The notes beneath the pieces were generated by a model. That model was given only the letters and a program-made list of their open reading frames with translations, did no database searches and was not told the origin of the DNA. The position numbers were made by a program, and so were the translations under genes. From positions 40,293,215 to 40,357,214 of the forward strand of contig CM055096.1 in NCBI GenBank assembly GCA_029204225.1: DNA of 64,000 nt, given 5' to 3'. Positions 26,568-40,850 of the stretch are shown here, piece after piece (within the stretch, counting starts at the first letter, position 1; every line of letters begins with the position of its first letter). Origin of the DNA: Diphasiastrum complanatum (lineage: Eukaryota; Streptophyta; Lycopodiopsida; Lycopodiales; Lycopodiaceae).

Positions 26568-28395
26568 TAAGAAATGCCATGTAGGATAGAGAAAAATAAC
26601 TATGAAGTAGTTATAATATCATTTTCTAACTTCTTTATGCATCTCCATGTAAATAAATGCACCTTAGATTAGTCACATCAAACTTTACTGGTGCTTAACC
26701 ATAGTTAAAATATAATTTTCAAAATGATGAAATATTCCCTCCCAAAAGTTGGGAACACTCAAAAATTTGAATTAGGAGTGACATCTCTAAAACAAAGTCT
26801 ACGCCATCTCTATCTCCACGGTCAAACAAGTGTTTAGCACCATCTCTATCTCCACCAGGGTTAGCGCCATCTCCAGCTTTGTTATTGTCATTGTGTTGTT
26901 TGTTACTATACTACTATACTGATAACAAATCTTTATCATCTTCATGTAGATCTGTCACCAGAATATGCTCCGCTCAGGACAAGAAATTCAAAGCAACCCA
27001 AATCGACAACTTCTGATATGGTCCGATACAGAGAGGAAAAGCTAAAGCATGTAGATTTATGGTCATCAGGAACATTGTATCATGTTGATCCATGTTCATT
27101 GCAACATTCAGATTTTCATTCGGTGAGTCAGTTCATAATCTATGTGTCATGGAAAATATGGCCTTTTGGGTTACTGTGAGAATTTGATGCTCTATGGGAA
27201 TGCACATTCAATGCAAAGAATACATTATTTGGAAGAGAAATCAAGGAAAATATGCGAAGAAAAATCTACAAAGCTGAAAACTTGTTTGGATGAAAATGAG
27301 ATGCTCAAGAAGGAGATCACAAGGTTGAAGTCTTCTTTGCATCATTATGCAACTAGTAATGATGAGATAAAAACTGTATTTCAATCCATGCGTATCTCAT
27401 ATTTGTCTCTTGTTAAAGATATGGATTGTGCTCAACAGAAAGGTCCGAAGCAACAAGAGGAAAAAAGACTGGTAACCAAGGATATATGTGATCTATCATC
27501 CAGAGGAGGTCATAGAAAAAGATGAATATGTGCATTCAAGTAAGTTATAGCTTATTTGGTATTAAATATTGCTTGAACTTTTTGATTCATCCATAATCAC
27601 TAGTTTTACTATTTATTTATTTCAACTTTCTGTTGATTTGCTTATTATACTGCTATGAATACTATGAGTGTCAAAATTTCTACTGACATTTTCAAGAACA
27701 TTATGTTTGCAATGCCGATCAGCATTGGTTGTTGAAGACCATTTGGCCAATGATATTTCGATTGGAAACTCACTAGGCTATATCTTGATTTCTAAATCTA
27801 TGAAATCAATGTAAAACAATAGCAAAATGAAAAAGATTAAGGCTTCAGTTACTGATAGCATTATGAATGAAGTTGGAAAAATATTAGACATTACATTGCT
27901 TCAGGGGGCATGTGACTTTTCTAACATTAGTAGAGAAGCGTATGCAACAATGTTTAAGATGATAAAGGAGACATTTGCACAGGTAATCATTAAAAAGTTT
28001 TCAATCCCACGACCATTTCATCTTAAAAAAAAAAAGAAAGACATATTAAACCAAGGTATGTAGACAATAGTTGATAATCCATCTCATATCAATGAAGTGT
28101 ACTGCTCAAAAGGAGAAGTCTAGCATATAACAATTCCAACAATTTATTTATTGACATTAATCAGTTACTAACATTTATCATAAATTTTTACGGTATTACA
28201 AATGAGAATGACAATAACAAGTTGATAGATATTCTCAAGTTAGATGAGTTAGAAATCATAAAAGGACAAAAAATGGAAATACTCAGTCTCACGATCATGA
28301 ATGGAGTTTTTTCAAATTCAGAAGACTTAGAAGGTCTCAATTTCAGTGTTCAATCGAAAATTGATATCTGGTGGTTAGCAGCATTTCAGGTATAG
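26568..28395 (+). pseudogene. Family X locus X3: N-terminal and middle parts, broken
   Basis: Plus-strand reading: PEYAPLRTRN then HVDLWSSGTLYHVDPCSL (about 26955-27120); after a frame change, MCHGKYGLLGYCENLMLYGN with a coiled coil (27142-27525); EEVIEKDEYVHS (27500-27540); an intron; ALVVEDHLANDISIGNSLG, a TAA, then KILDITLLQGACDFSNIS (27725-28063); and LKLDELEIIKGQKMEIL then DIWWLAAFQ ending at a CAG|GTATAG donor (28215-28392). Domain order matches X1. The parts matching HLAGDLK and NTQHGG are absent downstream, so the copy is 3'-truncated. Homology with X1 and X2 spans exons and boundaries, as expected for a mobile or repeatedly duplicated unit. Confidence 0.55.
26790..26880 (+). repeat. 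GCGCCATCTC-type motifs upstream of X3
   Basis: ACGCCATCTCTATCTCCAC, AGCACCATCTCTATCTCCAC and AGCGCCATCTCCAGC follow at about 40-base spacing, in the same place relative to the coding start as the motifs of X2. Confidence 0.5.
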
Positions 28396-28399
28396 CACT

Positions 28400-30436
28400 T
28401 CCTTCGCATAATCACCTGTAGAGAAACTAGAGCACAATCTGGATCAAAGCTATATTAATTCCTCACAAATAGAGAATGTGCACAAGCAAGATCATGTATG
28501 AAGAAGACAAAAAATCCGAGTTAGAGAGAGAATACAATTACAAGCAACATAGAATGAGATCCAAATTTGACATTATGACATTACCAAAGCGTGATTCTTT
28601 ATTAGAAATCAATGAGAACCATATGTACATATATAGGAGAGCCAAAATTCGTGGTACTTCTTGCATTCAATGCATTCTCTACACCTATTCAAGTGCAAAC
28701 TACTATTATCTTAACACCTAATTGCTTGCATGCACAGATTGCACCTAACTTCCACCTACTTTCTCCAAATGTCAAATTCTCAACTATGAACCTACAAAAC
28801 CACATGCATGTGTCCATTAGAGTATTTGCATGTCTTGCATGCCTCAATGTGAACTTAGGACACAATGGTTTTGATGTGGCTCGAGTTCCTACAAGTCCAT
28901 ATTTGTCCAATTCTATGTGAAAATCTACATGCATGTGAATCTAGACATTGTCAACATTATTGCATGTCATACTAGACCAACTAAACTTTATGCATGTCAT
29001 TGGAACTTGATCTACCTATGAGAACACTTGGAAGAAAGAGCTGGACTTGAGATTGATAATCAGTTGTTTTCTCACGTAGAAGGAAGCTTTTCCTGGGGAG
29101 GAAATGTTCTGTACCGTAACAATACGCCCAATAGTGATCACAAGGGGCAGAACACATGAGTAGGATTATCAACATGTTGGGTGCCATATGTCAACATCCT
29201 AGGACATGTGCTGCTGATTAGACTGTGATCGAGGAGGGCCCCACCCATACTATGTATATATATAGGTGGGATTGCATTTCGCCATTCACTCGGTATATTC
29301 GGGAGGAGGTGAATGGAAAGCTAGGATGTGTGTCTAGGCCAAGAGATGTATGCTAGGGAGAGCTAAGAGCAATGGCGAATGGTATGCGATACCAAATATT
29401 TGTTGGAGGCTGAACCAGGCATGATCTCTCTCTCTCTCTCTCATTCATTCTAGCATTGCTTCAATACTGGTACATTATTTACATCACTACATTATTCTTA
29501 CATTCTTTCGTCATTCTTTCATCATTCTATCTCTCTCGGCAGATCTTGCATGTTGTAACAAGTATTGTTGCTGAAAAAAATGCTTCAGACATAAATACAG
29601 CTCGTTATTGCTATTTATTTTGTACAGCATGTGTGAGTGTTCTATTGGAAAGAAAATTTGAAGTCTCTTCATATTAGCAAGAATCCAACCTAGTGAAGTA
29701 AACAAGGACAAGGTGGCAATGATGACAGTCAAAGGGAGTGATGCTGAGCCTTGAAGGCCATAAACATCAAACTGTTATAGGGATAAAAGACTGAGAAGTT
29801 ATTTTAAACTGACAATAATGTTAAATGAGGGTACACATGAACAGGTAAATACAAAAGAGAAATCATAGCGACAGAATCTCATTAACAGATGCCCTAATCT
29901 GAACTTTGCAGACCATCTAAGGAACTGCTTCTCTTTCTAAGTAACAGCTCTCATTAATGTGTGGAACCACAGAAAAACTGTTGGTTCTCTAAGTTTTGTT
30001 CTGAGGCTTTAAACCTCTCAGGCATGAGTCTAAACCTGGACCATTCCAGCAAATGAAATATCTTCCACTAGAATCACACTTACAGAACTAAACCTTTATA
30101 ACATGATAAAACCCATAAGTGGAGCCAAGGGAAGCACATGACTGTATCTGTAAAATAGATATATAAAAGATTTCTAGCCCTTTTTCTGCCTCTGTTTTGA
30201 GCACATCAATCGAAGTAAAAGCTTGATGTTGCAGATAGGTCTGTGAAGTTATGAAATTATTTCTATCAATGATGTCAAAACATAATCTGTCAGGTAAATG
30301 TTCTGTTGTACAACAATAGCTAAGATGTAATTAGCTTGAGGTATCATATCCCCAAAAAAATCAGTATCTAGGGTACCATTAAGTCAAAGGAAGTAGCTTA
30401 GCTCCCCAAATCGTGCAGTTGTCAGACTGCTTCATG
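28400..30436. other. No gene found apart from an LTR candidate
   Basis: Short frames at 28476-28934 lack motifs. The LTR candidate starts at 29105. The last several hundred bases include the 3' flank of beta-amylase. Confidence 0.4.
29105..29490 (+). mobile_element. Possible LTR preceded by a purine tract
   Basis: GGGGAGGAAA directly precedes TGTTCTGTACCGTAAC, as at the junction between internal region and 3' LTR. A TATATATATAGG box lies about 150 bases in, and a CT microsatellite at 29424-29442. The 3' end is uncertain and no second copy is seen. Confidence 0.3.
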
Positions 30437-33926
<3,490 letters not shown>

Positions 33927-34447
33927 GCTCTAACAATTGCACACACTGAGCTGAATTGAATCACTCTAATTCCCAATTACCTCTATCTCAAATCCCTGTC
34001 TATCTAGTCCTTATGAGAAACCGGAATTCAGACTACCAGAACTGAAAGATTGAAGATCTTCAGACACAATTTGCCAGAATCTGAATCTATAGGTTCTTTG
34101 TTCAATGAAGATAGGTTGGATGGAACTAATTTCTCCTTGTGGTGCTACAGAATCTAATGGTGCTACAGAATCTAAGGAAATAAATGACTATAAAACCTGA
34201 AATAAGGAAGAGGTGAGAGAGTAAAAGGGGTGGGATTGGTGGGCTGTTGCAGGCATTGAAATGCAGGCAGCCGAGAAAGGGCAGAAGCTTCAATCCACAA
34301 GCAAAGCTCTCTCAGCATTACAATCCAAACTGTGTTGAGAAAGAGCCAAAAGGCAAGGATCGCGATCGGGATGCAGCAGAACTAGAGGAAGAAAAGGAAA
34401 GGAGGAAGAAAGGTATAAGAAAGATCCAATCTCCCTTAGATGCTCGC

Positions 34448-34775
34448 CACGTGTCAGATCCACCATTTGGACGCTTCTGAATGACCGTTCAGGCCACGTG
34501 GCAAGATCTGGATGCTTGTGATGAGATCCAACGGCAGAAGGTCAAAATGCTGGCGTAGACAAGGAATTCACATACGAAACGCGAGAGAAAAGATTGGCGA
34601 ACTGTTTTATGGCGTGAAATGGATGGACGTGTAGTGTGTGAGGTGGATGGATAGGGGAGGGGGTGTCCCCAAAGGCCTTATTCACACCACATATTTTAGA
34701 CCCCCTCACTTGGATTCTAGCCATGTGTCACATAGTCCACGTGTAGAGATTCAATTGATTGATCTATAACACGTG
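34448..34775. promoter_or_regulatory. Cluster of four G-box/ABRE (CACGTG) motifs upstream of beta-amylase
   Basis: CACGTG occurs at 34448-34453, 34495-34500, 34738-34743 and 34770-34775, 520-850 bases upstream of the beta-amylase start. Flanks such as GCCACGTGTC, GGCCACGTGGC and ACACGTGGC are typical ABRE or G-box cores, bound by bZIP and bHLH factors. Four hexamers in 330 bases is far above chance. The link to beta-amylase control (light, abscisic acid or clock) is inferred. Confidence 0.55.
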
Positions 34776-34940
34776 GCAAAATTTCGACGATTCTAAAAAT
34801 TAATCCAATGGTGAAGAGCATTGCACCATTAAAATACAAGGAAAAGGAGTGCATAGGGAGGAAAAGGAGAAAAGGAACAGAGAAGGAGGCCATGGGCCCC
34901 AGGCAATAGCTTGTGGAGTTGCTTGTTGCCCACCGCTTTG

Positions 34941-35069
34941 ATATATTGTTGGCTCTACTTTGCTTGGACCAAACCAATGAACTCCTGGCATGTATGTTTC
35001 CATGCATATATTGTTGGCACTACTGTGCTTGGACCAAACCAATGAACTCCTGGCATGTATGTTTCCAAG
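34941..35069. repeat. 65-bp tandem duplication
   Basis: ATATATTGTTGGC to GGCATGTATGTTTCCA is present twice with few differences, upstream of the beta-amylase G-box cluster. Confidence 0.85.
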
Positions 35070-35124
35070 GCTAATGGGTTAAACCAATGAGACTTGTCAC
35101 ACATTTGCCATACATCTTCTAATA

Positions 35125-35400
35125 TGTGACTTGGCCCAATGTAGTTGGCTCAGTTGGTTACCTTGGCATTTGAAGTCTCTTTGGTCCCAAGTTAGAGCCT
35201 CCCCTAGGAAAAACCAAAAAGCACTATGTGATTTAACTATCTGGTTTTGGGCATATGCAGAGCATCCAATTTCAAATGCCAAGGGTGATATCACATCAAA
35301 AGGGGACGTCGGCTCGTCCTCATTTGAGTCAAGATGGGGATGGGCGTATTCTAGACTCAAAACTCAATCAAGATTCACCCCATCATGAATTATTGTGTCC
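35125..35400 (+). mobile_element. Probable tRNA-derived SINE
   Basis: TGGCTCAGTTGG (35146-35157) fits an RNA polymerase III A box and GTTAGAGCCTCC (about 35191-35202) a degenerate B box, with the usual spacing of 30-45 bases. The surroundings (TAGTTGGCTCAGTTGGTTA, GGTCCCAAG) read like a tRNA-related SINE head. A non-tRNA body of about 200 bases follows. No clear tail or target duplication. Confidence 0.5.
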
Positions 35401-35716
35401 CCACTCAACCGTTTTAAGTTTGGACACTCGTTGATTCCTCATATCAAATAAGGTTTTATGATAAGTTTTTGAGAATTGAGGTTGTCATGATTTGTAAACC
35501 TTCATCAATTGTGAATTCCTATTTCCATGAATTTCTAAGGCTACACTCAATGGGGTTGTCCAAGACGAGATTTTCTAAGGGAACAATCAATAGGGTTGTC
35601 CAAGGCTAGATTTTCAAGCCTTTGAAGCAACACCAACACTCCCCTTGGCCATATGGAATCGTTCAATTAGCATGGTCTTAAGGCCCTTCCATGGTGAGAG
35701 GCTAGAGATGCAATGC

Positions 35717-35720
<4 letters not shown>

Positions 35721-35758
<38 letters not shown>
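35721..35758. repeat. (CT)n microsatellite
   Basis: About 38 bases of CT; a run of about 13 G follows at 35805-35818. Confidence 0.95.
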
Positions 35759-36240
35759 ACACAAAATTTGGAGGAAGCCAATGTTTGTAATAGAAGCATG
35801 TATGGTGGGGGGGGGGGGTCTAATACTCACAATTATTCTCTACAATGCTTCTTATGTTTTAAATGGTTATTGGTGGATCATGCAACTAGAAAAATAACAT
35901 GGTGAGTTGTTGGCATATGATGAGTGCTACATTGAAAAATAGCACGTGCCACACAAATACCTGAAAGAAACATGACTTGAGCCTCAATTGTTCTGTGTAT
36001 GATAGCAAAAGCTTTCCTACCACCACAAGACGTAAGTGACCCATGATAATAGGGAGGTAACCTCGATAGTCGACACAAAGTAGTCTTTAGTAAACAAAGC
36101 AAAAATGAGGATTAATTTCCCTTACTTTTATTGAATAGATCGAAATTTACCATGATGACATGAGAGAAAGACCCAATAAAAATTTCTAAAGTGTATGTTA
36201 TCTAAATTATAATAAAACCAAACCACTAAGCATAACAAAA

Positions 36241-36394
36241 TGTCAAAGGGTGCATGGATGTGTTACATTTGTATATATTAGTGGCTCAAAGGCATAGTGT
36301 GAAAGGGTGCATGGATGTGTCAAAGGGTGCATGGATGTGTTACATTTGTATATATTAGTGGCTCAAAGGCATAGCATGAAATTAAATTTGTTTC
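36241..36394. repeat. 77-bp tandem duplication
   Basis: TGTCAAAGGGTGCATGGATG through CTCAAAGGCATAG occurs at 36241 and again at 36318, almost identical. Confidence 0.85.
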
Positions 36395-36797
36395 TATTGC
36401 TTGGTACATTTTGAAAAATGGCTGGAAAATGTTTTAGGCATTTTTTTTAATAAATTTACACAAATGTTAGATATACATCTGTGACTAAGATTATATGGCG
36501 TTAGACTTTGGCACATTGGCTTATGAGTAGCCATCAAATGAATGTGAAACATGGTCGATTCAACTTTGAAAATAGTGATGGAGATTTAGGGCACTAAAAA
36601 ATGGAGATGGAAAGTCTTGTTTACATTTCACATCATTAGAGATTTGGAATTGGAATTTTTATTGGTGATTCATATGGCAAGTGGACTGTTGAAGTTTGTG
36701 GTCAATGGGAAAATTGACAACAAAGCATTCTATGGCATTGGTTTGTTATGAGCATGTGATTATGCAGATACTTTTGTCAATGTAAGACTACTGGTCT

Positions 36798-37318
36798 TGT
36801 TATGTCCATGACCAGTACATAGGATACAGTATACTCCTAGTCTTGGATACACGGTACTCCAGTGAAACAAGTTGTTAGTTATGCCACATCATACTGGACG
36901 TGACCCGAAAGTAACTAATATCCTTGTGAGGCCCAAAACACACTAAAGGGAGTTTAGACAAGGTATGATACACTGTATACATGTGTAGAGTTATCAATAA
37001 CAATTCTATGAATAGTTGGTCCATGCATAGGACTCTATTCTAGGTTAATCTATGTATAGGGAACATAGGGCTATGCATGCCTATGTGCCCAGGATGCTTT
37101 TGGCTCTATATAAGAGGTCCAAATTCGCCCTACTCCACATCATGGTTCTTGATTCATTGTCAGGCTCTCACTCTACATTCATGCTTCTTGTTCCTTGGCT
37201 TGGGGGTGAGGCTTCTAGAGATTGATTGGATGCTTCTACTTGGTTGGGTGGTTTCTCCATAGTGTGTTGTCCTTTGTGTTTAGGATTTGTAAGCAGGATC
37301 TAAGGAGCTTCCCTTATA
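36798..37318 (+). mobile_element. LTR of retrotransposon family L (copy 1)
   Basis: The segment begins TGTTATGTCCATGACCAG and ends CTTCCCTTATA. It is directly followed by a primer binding site, TGGTCTCAGAGCAAGG (37320-37335), complementary to initiator Met-tRNA with one difference from the usual TGGTATCAGAGC. A TATA box (CTCTATATAAGAG) lies at about 37105. It is collinear with 49105-49616. Confidence 0.8.
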
Positions 37319-38250
37319 GTGGTCTCAGAGCAAGGCTTACAAGCTTGGGAGAGGTGGTGCTTTTCATTGGAGCTTGGTGGTATTCAACTAGTATTCTCAT
37401 CCAAGGAGAGTTGCAAGTTGGTGGATCTTCCCAAATTCAATTTGCATGTTCTATATCTCTCTCAAATTCATTAGGGTTTATGGAGAATTGTGCTAGGAAA
37501 TCAATTTTGGTGTCTTTTTTGGAGTTTTAGCATGTGTAGCTCAAAACTATTGAAGGATCTGAAATTTCCAGCAAGTTAATTCACTTTGAAGTAGTTAAAA
37601 TTCAGTTTGCAAGTTGGATCTTTCCATGTATTTGGATTCTAGGCTCTTTTGTGGCCAAATTTGGCTTGTTTTCCATGATTTTGGCACAAAATGGAGGGTA
37701 GAATTCAAAATCCAGCAAGATCAGATCAGTTGGTTGCTTGTAGCTCTGTATTTTGGATTGCATGTGGATTTGGAAAACGTTCTTGCCATTAATTTCCAAT
37801 TGAGCATGGTGAAAAAACCTAGAAAGGGCTAAAATTCATGATTTTTGCTTGTTTTTTCATGAAATTGGATGGTAGGAGGTTGTTGAACATCAATTGAAGC
37901 TAGGAAAAGATGAATCATAGTCTTTTGAAGTTGTTCTAGAAGTTAGAGCCAAGAATTAGAGCAATTGGGTTTGTAGGAAGTCAAAAAGTGTCAAAAATTG
38001 ACCAATTTTGGTGAATATTGGGGGATGGATTTCTCTAAATCCATGAAGGGATCATTCTGGCTTTTTTCCAACATGATTTTCTTTTTTTTTTACCTTCCTA
38101 GCAAGCTATCAGACCTGTAAATTGATAGGTACAGGCTTATGTTTCAATTCCATCAAGTTTGTAGCAATTTCGACTTCTAGAAACCAAGAATTCATGGTTC
38201 TCAGCCTATACTACTTCATAGGATCTGTATGAAGGCTTCATGGAACTCTT
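37319..38250 (+). mobile_element. Untranslated leader of family L, 3'-truncated
   Basis: Downstream of the primer binding site lie about 930 bases without a coding frame. They match, in reverse, 53306-54265: shared pieces include GGCACAAAATGGA/TAG-type sequence, AAAATCCAGCAAGATCAGAT, GCTATCAGACCT and TTCTCAGCCTATACT. Similarity stops near 38250, so the element body is lost or replaced. Confidence 0.75.
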
Positions 38251-38275
38251 AGAGACCTTCCTTTGATGCTCTTGA

Positions 38276-38680
38276 CTAGCTCCAAATTGCCACTTTTCCT
38301 TTGAGACCAACCTCTTGATCTTCCTCTTGACCATCAAATTCATTGAAAAAAATTTGTTTTTCAGATCCATTACTTGATTTTCCATCATGAAAACCATGAG
38401 AACCAATATCTGCTTGCATAGCATCATCTACACAAGAAGATTTTCCAAAACATGTGAGTAAAGCAAAGTGAGTCGCTTCCACTTGCTTACCTTTCTCTTG
38501 ATCATCAGAGATATCAAAGATATGAATATCTTCAGTCCTGAACCTCTGGAAATAATCCCTCTCAAACATATGATCTAGATCCAACAAGATATCATCAATG
38601 CTTGATCTCAAATTTTCACAAAGGTTAGTGAAAACAATGTGCCCATAAACCAAAACTAACAGAAAAACTCTAACAACCAT
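38276..38680 (-). other. Unassigned ORF of 134 codons
   Basis: The frame opens with a hydrophobic MVVRVFLLVLVYGHIVF and is then acidic (DDILLDLDHMFERDYF, DGQEEDQEVG). It sits just past the family L leader on the other strand. No homology recognised; it may be chance or part of a TE. Confidence 0.15.
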
Positions 38681-38704
38681 GGTCCAAAGCTCAATCCTTA
38701 GTAG

Positions 38705-40313
38705 GTTTCTTCACCAAAAGTGTTGATTACCCAAGAGGAGCTCAACAAAATAACAGAGAAATCTGTAAATATTGTCTCTACTTTTGTTTCTGTTCCTATA
38801 CATAATCTTTTTGTAAGAATTCCATACGATCCAGCCCAACTTTATTTTGATTCTGACCATTATAATCAATACGTAAAATTGATTTTCTTGGCAATTATTT
38901 TGATTTTTTTCTTCCAAATACACGTACAAGCTTTAGATTAGATTCCAAATTTTGTGCCGAGCTGAAAGATAAAATCTCAGAAATTTCAGATGTAATAGTA
39001 GAAGCCGAAGTTTCTTTTTTGCAGAATAGTATTAGTTTCGATTCCCATGGTATAGTTTTTGTTGTTAGTCCATTTTTCATCGAAGTGATAAAGGCGAAAG
39101 AAGCAAATTTTGAGAAGGTTGTATATTTTATTGAATGCAGTCCTGTGGCAAAATTTTATTTGATTCCATATGAAAATAAGTGAGGATTGCTCTTTTGTTT
39201 TTGTTGCTTTAATCTAGATTGTTGCATGCTTCAGTGCTTTAATAAGTAAGATATTCTTTCATAAATATGGATTTATCGATATTTTGTATTTTGGTTGTTG
39301 CAGTCGGCATTGGAGCTTGAACATCCTTTCTGTAAAGATAAATAAGGAGGGAGTATCAAATTTTTTTTCTATGTGTAAAATTGAACTCAGCTTTTTGGAG
39401 TTAACGCGTGATCAACAAGTAAATTTTAATCTCAAAAGTGTAGGAAAGAAGTTCTTGTCAGGTGAAATTACTGTGATTTTTTTGCTGAATGCATTTCCTA
39501 CAAATACCGTTGAAGAAAAACATGATTCTAGCGTGAAGGTCAGTGAAACGGAAGAGCGGGAAGAGGAATTAACCCCCGAGAACGAAGTAGAGCTTGCACG
39601 ACAAATGTCTTTAGTGGCATCAACATCTGCTCAACCGGAGGATGTAGATGACTCCGATCACATCTTGCGAATACATAACCTTGCCCTAGTGATAATTAAT
39701 GGGCAAGAGTATTTGTTTCTGCATGACTTGCAACATATCCTAAACTTACGAGAAGATGAGATGTTGGTAGGATTAGTGAAATTGCAAAATGGCACCAATA
39801 CTTTTGACCACTCAATGCTAGACGATACATTCGGACAACTAATTGGAGATGACACAGATAGTACTGAGCAAGCTCTGGCAAAAGTTTTGTGTGAATTGAA
39901 GACTTTGTAGCCACCAGTGGTTGAGCATAAACAATTTGTAAAATTACCGGTTGGCACAACTGAGATGCCATACAAAGGCCACGGAATTGTCCTTGCAATG
40001 AGAAAGAGGATGCATGACCTCAGGCAAGATGTTCGTCAACAAATATTCTCGTCCATGCTTATTTCCATTTCTTAATTTGTTCATTGTAATTATAACATTC
40101 TTATACAATGTAATGCAGTATGCGGTGGAGATTGACAGTTTTGCATTGAGGGGCGGAGGTTCTCATGAGGGCCGAACAAAGCAAAGGCTAGATGTGTCCC
40201 TTGCTCACTACATTGGACAATTCCCAGACAACTACATCTTATGTTTTAGCAATGAGTATAGTCCTAATGGGCCCACTGAGCTTGTCAAGTGGTCTTGTCA
40301 AAGCACCTCGTAG
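38705..40313 (+). pseudogene. Unrecognised multi-exon gene, interrupted
   Basis: Consecutive coding-like segments: 38720-38873 (ITQEELNKITEKSVNIV, DPAQLYFDSDHYNQY), 38945-39179 (ELKDKISEISDVIVEAEVSF, IECSPVAKFYLIPYEN), 39302-40066 (Glu-rich middle EETEEREEELTPENEVE-like; LHDLQHILNLREDEMLVG), and 40120-40313 (EIDSFALRGGGSHEGRTKQR, PDNYILCFSNEYSPNG). Acceptors are visible before 39302 (TTGCAG) and 40120 (ATGCAG). The middle exon runs into TAG at 39908, yet the same frame continues as coding-like sequence (VEHKQFVKLPVGTTEMPYKG, MRKRMHDLRQDVRQQ), which points to a nonsense mutation. I recognise no family. Confidence 0.4.
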
Positions 40314-40850
40314 CATGTTCAACTTCCACATACTGCACCAAAGGCCTATTGTGTATGAAGGAACGCTATCTTGAACGACCTCTGCCCGGGGTTTGAGTCC
40401 AGATTACTTATGGCGGCAGGATCAGAAAATAGATTAGAGTCATTCCTAGAAGCACTGGCTAATGTAAAAAAAAATTAATGCAAAATGTGTTTTTATTCAA
40501 AATATTTCAATTCCAACTACATGTGTTTCGAAATTTTATTCGTTATGGTAGGATATGAAATTTCTTCTAATTATCTAAATTTCAGGTATTCATAGTTACT
40601 ACTAGGCATTAATTTGCCATTTTGCATGCAAGGGCGAGGAGGGAGGCCGTTTGACCTGGTCAAACACCCCCCCTTCGCGCCCTTGTCTGCAACAAAAGCA
40701 TTGAAACAAAAATCATTGAAACAATATCATTGAACCAAAAACATTCACAGAGAACTAGATTTCATCGTAAAATGAATTCCCAGAATAATTCAACAGAGTC
40801 TGAATATAAAAGTGACTTTCTGTACATATTATATCAAAATTTGAAGTACA

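Noticed and set aside
40384-40410. Possible tRNA or SINE B box (GGGTTTGAGTCC)
   Set aside because: No A box or cloverleaf arms at proper spacing upstream.
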